Translations under genes and position numbers: made by a program | Shown: in pieces, positions 58,745 through 64,000 of the stretch | Position numbering within the stretch: position 1 is the first letter of the stretch | Layout of the letters: each line of letters begins with the position of its first letter | The notes under the pieces: generated by a model | What the model saw: the letters and a program-made list of their open reading frames with translations, nothing else | Told to the model about the DNA's origin: nothing | The model's database searches: none | NCBI RefSeq assembly: GCF_014653695.1 | Contig: NZ_BNAR01000009.1 | Location: forward strand, 186,001-250,000 | Direction of reading: 5' to 3' | Source: Lentzea cavernae | GTDB lineage: Bacteria; Actinomycetota; Actinomycetes; Mycobacteriales; Pseudonocardiaceae | DNA length: 64,000 nucleotides

Positions 58745-59805
58745 CTGGGCCTGTACTCGCGCTGGTGGGCGCGACCGGTGCCGTGGGCACCGTGATGATC
58801 GACATCATGAACACCCGCTCCTCCGTGCCGTGGGGCGAGATCCGGCTGATCGCGTCGGCGCGGTCGGCGGGCAAGAAGATCAACGTGCGGGGCCAGGACC
58901 TCACGGTCGTCGCGCTGTCGCCCGAGGCGTTCGACGGCGTGGACATCGCGATGTTCGACGTGCCGGACGAGGTCTCGGCCGAGTGGGCGCCGATCGCCGT
59001 CGAGCGCGGCGCGGTCGCGATCGACAACTCCGGCGCGTTCCGGATGGACGCCGACGTGCCGCTGGTCGTGCCCGAGGTGAACGCGGACCAGATCAACGAG
59101 CGCCCGCGCGGGATCATCTCGAACCCGAACTGCACGACGCTGTCGATGATGGCGTCGCTCGGCGCGCTGCACCGCGAGTTCGAGCTCAAGGAACTCGTCG
59201 TGGCCTCGTACCAGGCCGCTTCCGGTGCAGGCCAGTCCGGCATCGACCGCCTCTACGCCGAGATCGCGGCGCTGGCGGGCAAGGAGGCCGGTGTGTCGGC
59301 CGGCGACGTGGCCGAGGCGCTGGCAGCGGCCGGTCTGTCCGCCGAGGACTCGCCGTTCCCGGCCCCTCTGGTGCTGAACGTGGTGCCGTGGGCCGGTTCG
59401 CTCAAGGACGGCGGCTGGTCGTCCGAGGAGCTGAAGGTCCGCAACGAGGCCCGCAAGATCCTCGGCATCCCGGACCTGAAGGTCTCCGCGACCTGCGTCC
59501 GCGTCCCGGTCGTCACGACCCACTCGCTGTCCGTCCACGCGACGTTCGCCCGCGAGATCACGGTCGAGGCCGCGCACAAGATCTTCGAGTCGCAGCCGAC
59601 GATCGTGCTGGTCGACGACCCGGCCGCGCAGAAGTTCCCGACGCCCGCGGACACCGTGGGCGAGGACCCGACGTACGTCGGCCGCGTGCGCCAGGCGCTC
59701 GACTTCCCGAACACGCTGGACTTCTTCGTGTGCGGTGACAACCTGCGCAAGGGTGCGGCGCTGAACACCTACGAGGTCGCGGAAGAGCTCGCGAAGCGCC
59801 TCTGA
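58741..59805 (+). CDS. asd: aspartate-semialdehyde dehydrogenase
   Basis: A 354-residue enzyme that reduces aspartyl phosphate to aspartate semialdehyde with NADPH. The nucleotide motif GATGAVG is at 10-16, the catalytic cysteine is Cys131 in NPNCTTLSMM, and SYQAASGAGQSGI and the later CVRVPVVTTHSLSVHATF supply substrate arginine and histidine. ATG 58741 overlaps the lysC stop (ATGA), the standard actinobacterial ask-asd operon. A strong terminator follows. The product feeds lysine, diaminopimelate, threonine and methionine synthesis. Confidence 0.97.
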   Translation: MTGPVLALVGATGAVGTVMIDIMNTRSSVPWGEIRLIASARSAGKKINVRGQDLTVVALSPEAFDGVDIAMFDVPDEVSAEWAPIAVERGAVAIDNSGAFRMDADVPLVVPEVNADQINERPRGIISNPNCTTLSMMASLGALHREFELKELVVASYQAASGAGQSGIDRLYAEIAALAGKEAGVSAGDVAEALAAAGLSAEDSPFPAPLVLNVVPWAGSLKDGGWSSEELKVRNEARKILGIPDLKVSATCVRVPVVTTHSLSVHATFAREITVEAAHKIFESQPTIVLVDDPAAQKFPTPADTVGEDPTYVGRVRQALDFPNTLDFFVCGDNLRKGAALNTYEVAEELAKRL

Positions 59806-59819
59806 CCGAGTTGTGCTCG

Positions 59820-59849
59820 AAGGCCCCTGCCGCACGCGGCAGGGGCCTT
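59820..59849 (+). terminator. terminator of lysC-asd
   Basis: Perfect 13-bp stem, AAGGCCCCTGCCG (59820-59832) and CGGCAGGGGCCTT (59837-59849), 4-base loop, ending in a TTTT run. Confidence 0.92.
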
Positions 59850-59877
59850 TTGCCTCGCCCGGTAGGGTCTGGCGGCG

Positions 59878-60426
59878 ATGGGGGACGTTGAGTGGATCAG
59901 GCCGCCCCGGCTCGACGAGGTCGTGGCCGCCTACCAGGGTTTCGCTTTCGGCGCGGGTGTCCGGACAGGACTCGTCGGCCAGCTGGTCGCGTGTTCGGCG
60001 GAGGACCCGGCCGCGGCTTTGGCCGAGTGGGCCGCGGATCCGGGCGTCCAGCCCGACCTGGTGTCCCGGCAGAGCGCTCGTGACCGGGGCGTCGCTGTCC
60101 GCTCGCAGGGGCCCGGCGCCTTGATCTGGGCGTTGCCCGGGGCCGTCCAGCGGCTCGACGAGGACCGGATCCGCGAACTGGTCGCGCTCACCCACGGGCA
60201 GGACTCCCCGGCCGCCGACGCCGTGATCGCGCTGGCCTCGCACCTCTTCACGTCCTCGGAGCTCGTCCCGCCGGACGCCGACCCGTTCACCGCCGCGGGC
60301 GCGCTGGCGCAGGCCGTTCGCGGTGAGGGCCGCGGTGTCGCGCGGGCCGTCGCGGGTGCGTTGGAGGGCGGTCCCGAGCACGAGGTCCGGCACGTCGCCG
60401 AAGAGCTGTACCGGAGGACGTGGTGA
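59878..60426 (+). CDS. hypothetical protein upstream of ADP-ribosylglycohydrolase
   Basis: A 182-residue cytoplasmic protein of no recognised family, mainly helical and rich in Ala, Asp and Glu. An N-terminal segment WIRPPRLDEVVAAYQGFAFG is followed by repeated helices (DEDRIRELVALTHGQDSPAAD, AAGALAQAVRGEGRGVARAV). It starts at ATG 59878, 28 bases after the asd terminator, and its stop overlaps the GTG of the hydrolase gene (GTGA), so the two proteins are made together and probably interact. It has no ADP-ribosylglycohydrolase metal motif. Confidence 0.65.
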   Translation: MGDVEWIRPPRLDEVVAAYQGFAFGAGVRTGLVGQLVACSAEDPAAALAEWAADPGVQPDLVSRQSARDRGVAVRSQGPGALIWALPGAVQRLDEDRIRELVALTHGQDSPAADAVIALASHLFTSSELVPPDADPFTAAGALAQAVRGEGRGVARAVAGALEGGPEHEVRHVAEELYRRTW

Positions 60427-61895
60427 TCGCGCTGACGCCGGTGGAGCAGCTGCTGCACGAGCACGAGGACGACGTGATCGGCTTCGGGCAGAACGCCGCG
60501 CACGGTGAGCTGCTCCTGCCGGGCGAGGCGCTGATGGGCGAGCGCGAGGTCCTCGAGGTCTACACGGACGAGTCGCGGCTGCCGGCCGGCGTCGAGCAGT
60601 GGATCCGGCTGCCGCTGCACACCATCCTCAGCAGGCTCGTGGCCAGCAAACCGAAGCTGCACGTGAACGCCGGGCAGCCGTTCGAGGCCGGGTTCGACTT
60701 CGTGGAACTGGCCGGCGCCGCCGCGGAGCACATGCGGACCTGCGGCTGCGGCGAACGACCGACCGCCACCCATGAGGCCGCCCGGTGGCTCGACGGCGAC
60801 GGCCGCCGGTTCTTCCCGGTGTCGCACAAGGACAACTCGCGCCTGCGCGGATGCCTGCTCGGTGGCGCGATCGGGGACGCGCTGGGGGCGGACACCGAGA
60901 ACCTGCCGATGGAGGTCGTCCGCGAACGCCACGGGCCGGACGGCATCACCGACCTGCCCGAGAAGCCGGACGTCACCGACGACACGCAGATGACGCTGTT
61001 CACCTTCGAGGCGGTCATCAGGGCGCACGTGCGGGAGCGGCTCACCGGCGAACGCGACATCACCGCCGTCACCCAGAACGCCTACCAGCGTTGGCTGCAC
61101 ACGCAGAAAACGCCGTGGGAGAAGGCACGTGGCGTTCACTCCACTGTGGACGAACCGGACGGCTGGCTGATCTCCCACCGCGACCTCTTCCGGATGCGGG
61201 CGCCCGGCCTCACGTGCACGAGCGCGTTGCAGGAGTACGCCCGCACCGGCGAGCAGGCCACGATCTCCCAGCCCGTCAACAACTCCAAGGGCTGCGGCGG
61301 CGTCATGCGGGTCGCCCCAATCGCTCTCGCCGACGAGGACCCGGCCGTCGTGTTCGCGCTGGCGGCGGCCAACGCGGTGCTGACGCACGGCCACCCGAGC
61401 GGGTACCTGTCCGCGGGCGTGTTCGCCGTGCTGGTGCACCAGTTGTTGCGCGGCAAGGGCTTGCTGGAGGCGCTGGACGTCGCCGTCGGCGAGCTGGTCC
61501 GCCGCGAGGGCCACGAGGAGGTCGTGGCGGGCGTCGAGCACGCCGTCGAGCTCGCCGCGCTGGGCAACCCGAGCGTGGAGCGCGTCGAGGAACTGGGCCG
61601 CGGCGGCGTCGGTGACACGGCGCTCGCGATCGCGTTGTACTCGACGCTCGTCACCGACGACCCGAACGAGGCGTTGCTGGTCTCGGTCAACCACGGCGGC
61701 GACAACGACTCGACGGCGTCGATGTGCGGCAACCTCGCGGGCGCGCTGCACGGCGTCGGCAAGATCCGCCCGGACTGGGTGCGGCGAGTCCAGTTCCGCG
61801 ACGTCGCCGACCGGATGGTGGCGGACTGGGAACTGGAGACCAGCCGGGCCGCTCCGGTGGGACAGGAGTGGTTCGTCCGGTATCCGCCGTCGTAG
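60423..61895 (+). CDS. ADP-ribosylglycohydrolase (DraG-like) with extra N-terminal domain
   Basis: A 490-residue protein. The C-terminal ~350 residues are an ADP-ribosylglycohydrolase: GCLLGGAIGDALGA (from about 144), TDDTQMTLFTFEA (metal ligands), GHPSGYLSAG and VNHGGDNDSTASMCGNLAGA. They remove ADP-ribose from arginine or thymidine-type acceptors. The N-terminal ~135 residues (TPVEQLLHEHEDDVIGFGQN, MRTCGCGERPTATHEAARWL) form an additional domain I do not recognise. The start is set at GTG 60423, which overlaps the upstream gene by four bases; GTG 60420 is possible. No ADP-ribosyltransferase is nearby. Confidence 0.88.
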   Translation: MIALTPVEQLLHEHEDDVIGFGQNAAHGELLLPGEALMGEREVLEVYTDESRLPAGVEQWIRLPLHTILSRLVASKPKLHVNAGQPFEAGFDFVELAGAAAEHMRTCGCGERPTATHEAARWLDGDGRRFFPVSHKDNSRLRGCLLGGAIGDALGADTENLPMEVVRERHGPDGITDLPEKPDVTDDTQMTLFTFEAVIRAHVRERLTGERDITAVTQNAYQRWLHTQKTPWEKARGVHSTVDEPDGWLISHRDLFRMRAPGLTCTSALQEYARTGEQATISQPVNNSKGCGGVMRVAPIALADEDPAVVFALAAANAVLTHGHPSGYLSAGVFAVLVHQLLRGKGLLEALDVAVGELVRREGHEEVVAGVEHAVELAALGNPSVERVEELGRGGVGDTALAIALYSTLVTDDPNEALLVSVNHGGDNDSTASMCGNLAGALHGVGKIRPDWVRRVQFRDVADRMVADWELETSRAAPVGQEWFVRYPPS

Positions 61896-61905
61896 GGTGA
61901 CGTTC

Positions 61906-63312
61906 ATGGTCGTTCTCGCGGTGGACCTCGGCACGACGGCGACCAAGGTCGTCGCGGTGGACGCGCAGGCTCGTGTCGTCGCCTCGACGGAACGCGCCTA
62001 TCCGATGCGCACCAGTGGTCTCGAAGCCACGCACGACCCGAAGCAGGTGCTCGCCGCGGTGTTCGACGCACTGCGCGAGCTGGCTTCCGAGGACGTCCGG
62101 GCGATCTCGCTGACGGGTGCCATGCACACGATCATGGGCCTGGACGCGTCGCTGCAGCCCGTCACGGACGCCCTGAGCTGGGCCGACAACCGCGCGGTCG
62201 TGCAGACCGAACGCCTGCGGGGCACGGCTGAGGGCAGCGCGCTGCACCAGGCGACCGGCACGCCGATCCACTCGTTCACACCGCTGATGAAGCTCGCCTG
62301 GTTCCACGAGAACGGCGTCCGCGCCGCGAAGTGGTGCGAGATCAAGGACTACGTGCACCTGCACCTCACCGGCGAACTGCTCAACGAGCACTCGTCCGGC
62401 TCCGGCACGGGCCTGATGAACATCCACACCCTGCAGTGGCACGAGCCGTCGCTGGAGTTCGCCGGCGTCACCGCGGACCAGCTCCCGCCGCTCGTCGAGC
62501 CCACCCACTCGACGCCGCTCACAGCCGCGATCCCCGGCCTGCGGCCCGGCATCCCCGTGGTCATCGGCGGTGGCGACGGACCGCTCGGCAACCTCGGCGT
62601 CGGCGCGGCCACCCCCGGAGCGGGCGCGGTGTCGCTCGGCACCTCGGGCGCGCTGCGCGTGGCGCAGCAGGGGCCCGGCGTCGACGAGGAGGGCCGCACG
62701 TTCAGCTACGCGATCGGCGAGGGCCTCTGGGTCCGCGGCGGCGCGATCAGCAACGGTGGTGTGGTCGCGCAGTGGGCCGCGGAGACGTTCGGCATCCCGG
62801 TCGGTGAGCTGCTCACCCAGGCCGCCGGCGTCGACTCCGACGGGCTCGTCGCGCTGCCGTACCTGCTGGGCGAGCGGGCGCCGTGGTGGGACTCGACCGC
62901 GCACGCGGCGTTGCTCGGCCTCAGGCGCGAACACACCCCTCAGCAGATCACCAAGGCACTGGTCGAGGGTGTGTGTCAGCAGCTGGCGCTCGTGCTGGAC
63001 GCAGTGCCGAACGTCGAGTCGCTGCGGATCACCGGCGGTGCGTTCCGCGCCCCGATCTGGGCCCAGACGCTGGCGAACACGCTCGGCATGCCGTTGCACC
63101 TCACCGAGGACACCGGCGGTTCGGCCGTGGGCGCGGCGCTGCTGGCGTACCGGGCGTTGGGCGAGATCGAGTCGCTGACGGTCGACCTCGTGACGCCCAT
63201 CCAGACGATCACACCGGACGAGAAGCTCGTCGAGAGGTATGCCGGCGCACGGCCGTTCGTCGTCAAGGCCTACCGGGCGCTCGAAGACCTGTACGGCGAA
63301 TCACATCTTTAG
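61906..63312 (+). CDS. gntK: gluconokinase, FGGY type
   Basis: A 468-residue carbohydrate kinase. The N-terminal phosphate loop AVDLGTTATKVVAVDAQ, the substrate region LTGAMHTIMGLDASLQPVTD with ALSWADNRA, the ATP site GAVSLGTSGALRV, and the C-terminal ITGGAFRAPIWAQTLANTLG fit FGGY kinases; the overall pattern matches gluconokinase, which makes 6-phosphogluconate for the pentose phosphate route. ATG 61906 is the start. The MFS gene follows 38 bases on, but looks like a drug-type, not a GntP-type, carrier. Substrate assignment is by family resemblance. Confidence 0.87.
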   Translation: MVVLAVDLGTTATKVVAVDAQARVVASTERAYPMRTSGLEATHDPKQVLAAVFDALRELASEDVRAISLTGAMHTIMGLDASLQPVTDALSWADNRAVVQTERLRGTAEGSALHQATGTPIHSFTPLMKLAWFHENGVRAAKWCEIKDYVHLHLTGELLNEHSSGSGTGLMNIHTLQWHEPSLEFAGVTADQLPPLVEPTHSTPLTAAIPGLRPGIPVVIGGGDGPLGNLGVGAATPGAGAVSLGTSGALRVAQQGPGVDEEGRTFSYAIGEGLWVRGGAISNGGVVAQWAAETFGIPVGELLTQAAGVDSDGLVALPYLLGERAPWWDSTAHAALLGLRREHTPQQITKALVEGVCQQLALVLDAVPNVESLRITGGAFRAPIWAQTLANTLGMPLHLTEDTGGSAVGAALLAYRALGEIESLTVDLVTPIQTITPDEKLVERYAGARPFVVKAYRALEDLYGESHL

Positions 63313-63350
63313 CAAAGAAAACCTTTTGCCATCCGCGTGAGGATGGCTGT

Positions 63351-64000
63351 GTGGACCTCGCCCCCTTCAAACACGTCCTGATGCTGCCCGGAGTCCGTCC
63401 GTACGCGCTGTTGATGTTCTTCGCGAGGATGCCCCCGGCGGCGACCGGCGTGATCCTGACCCTGCACGTCGCGGTCACGCTGGACCGGGGTTACGGCGCC
63501 GCGGGCCTGGTGGGGGCGGCGGGCACGATCGGCATGGGGATCGGCGCCCCGCTGATGGGCAAGCTGATCGACGCGCGCGGTCTGCGGTCGATGCTGGCCG
63601 TGAGCGTCACGGCCTCGGCGGCGTTCTGGCTCACCGCGCCGCTGATGGACTACTGGACGCTGCTGGTCACGGCCTTCCTGGTCGGGCTGCTCGGCGTGCC
63701 GATGATGTCGGTCGGACGGCAGGTCATCACCGCGCTCGTGCCGGAGAGCCGGCGGCGGGTCGCGTTGTCGGTCGACTCGATCTCCGTCGAGCTGTCGTTC
63801 ATGGGCGGGCCCGCGCTGGGCGTGCTGGTCGCGACGAAGTTCTCCACGAACACCGCGTTGCTGTTCATCGGCGCCTCGATCCTGGTCGCCGGAGTGCTCC
63901 TGTACTGGGCGAACCCGCCGATGGTGCACGAGGACGAGGTCGTCGGCGGGCCGCAGCCGAAGGTGTTCGAATGGATGCGCGGGCGGATCTTCGGCGTGCT
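63351..64000 (+). CDS. MFS transporter, 3' end beyond window
   Basis: An incomplete major-facilitator protein; 216 codons are present. It starts at GTG 63351 (VDLAPFKHVLMLPGVRPYAL), and shows six helices with the loop motif APLMGKLIDARGLRSMLAV after helix 2 and VGRQVITALVPESRRRVAL, as in drug or sugar exporters. A 7-bp hairpin GCCATCC/GGATGGC (63328-63347) ends three bases before the start codon. Substrate unknown. Confidence 0.85.
   Translation, partial: MDLAPFKHVLMLPGVRPYALLMFFARMPPAATGVILTLHVAVTLDRGYGAAGLVGAAGTIGMGIGAPLMGKLIDARGLRSMLAVSVTASAAFWLTAPLMDYWTLLVTAFLVGLLGVPMMSVGRQVITALVPESRRRVALSVDSISVELSFMGGPALGVLVATKFSTNTALLFIGASILVAGVLLYWANPPMVHEDEVVGGPQPKVFEWMRGRIFGV

Overview
The window is about 70% GC. 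It reads as a single stretch of an actinomycete chromosome, most likely a Pseudonocardiales genus such as Lentzea, Saccharothrix or Lechevalieria (genus is inference). Supporting signs are two giant SARP/NB-ARC/TPR regulators, an XRE-DUF397 pair, an LAXTG-anchored thioester protein, mycothiol-type maleylpyruvate isomerase-fold proteins, an ECF sigma factor paired with a DGPF protein, GTG-rich starts, SOS boxes of the TCGAAC-N4-GTTCGA type and a TTGTCCACA DnaA box. There is no prophage, integrase, intact insertion sequence, rRNA or CRISPR array.

Layout. 1-13.2 kb: an epimerase fragment, a small ORF next to an ATP-grasp enzyme, an orphan DNA cytosine methyltransferase, secreted and surface proteins, an XRE-DUF397 pair, a prolyl-oligopeptidase-type peptidase, and a DUF4097 gene divergent from an HTH regulator with a palindromic operator region. 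13.5-17.0 kb: a three-gene operon (membrane protein, small HTH protein, 972-aa SARP). 17.5-24.2 kb: thiolase, two tandem paralogous anchored proteins, prephenate dehydrogenase and an M20 amidohydrolase. 24.2-25.3 kb: tadA and its partner, then tRNA-Ser(CGA). 25.8-33.1 kb: three maleylpyruvate isomerase-fold genes (one frameshifted), a secreted nuclease behind an SOS box, a GPP34 protein, tRNA-Ser(GGA), and the DGPF/ECF sigma pair. 33.0-37.6 kb: SOS boxes around a DnaA-box palindrome, SRP RNA, dnaX, repeats, ybaB, recR and a P-loop kinase. 37.6-46.9 kb: a 1093-aa SARP divergent from a five-gene oligopeptide ABC operon. 46.9-53.9 kb: a TetR regulator overlapping a DedA gene, a secreted phosphoesterase, an MFS transporter, a propeller protein, and leuA with a leader peptide. 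54-64 kb: small membrane paralogs, Nudix, nitroreductase, mannosyltransferase, lysC-asd, an ADP-ribosylglycohydrolase pair, gluconokinase and an incomplete MFS transporter.

Functional themes. Translation and replication housekeeping (tadA, two serine tRNAs, ffs, dnaX, ybaB-recR) alternates with amino-acid synthesis (tyrA, leuA, lysC-asd), peptide handling (S9 and M20 enzymes, Opp transporter) and secreted enzymes.

The most interesting signals are non-coding. (1) Three perfect SOS boxes: two in a duplicated unit around an 18-bp DnaA-box palindrome before ffs-dnaX, and one before a secreted DNase-like gene. (2) A ~340-bp dispersed element present twice in opposite orientation, with a cruciform whose stems differ by compensatory changes. 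(3) An apparently leaderless leucine leader peptide whose 15-bp promoter motif recurs at a mannosyltransferase gene. (4) A 17-bp perfect hairpin inside a permease gene. Coordinates and starts were derived by reading; no database search was run.
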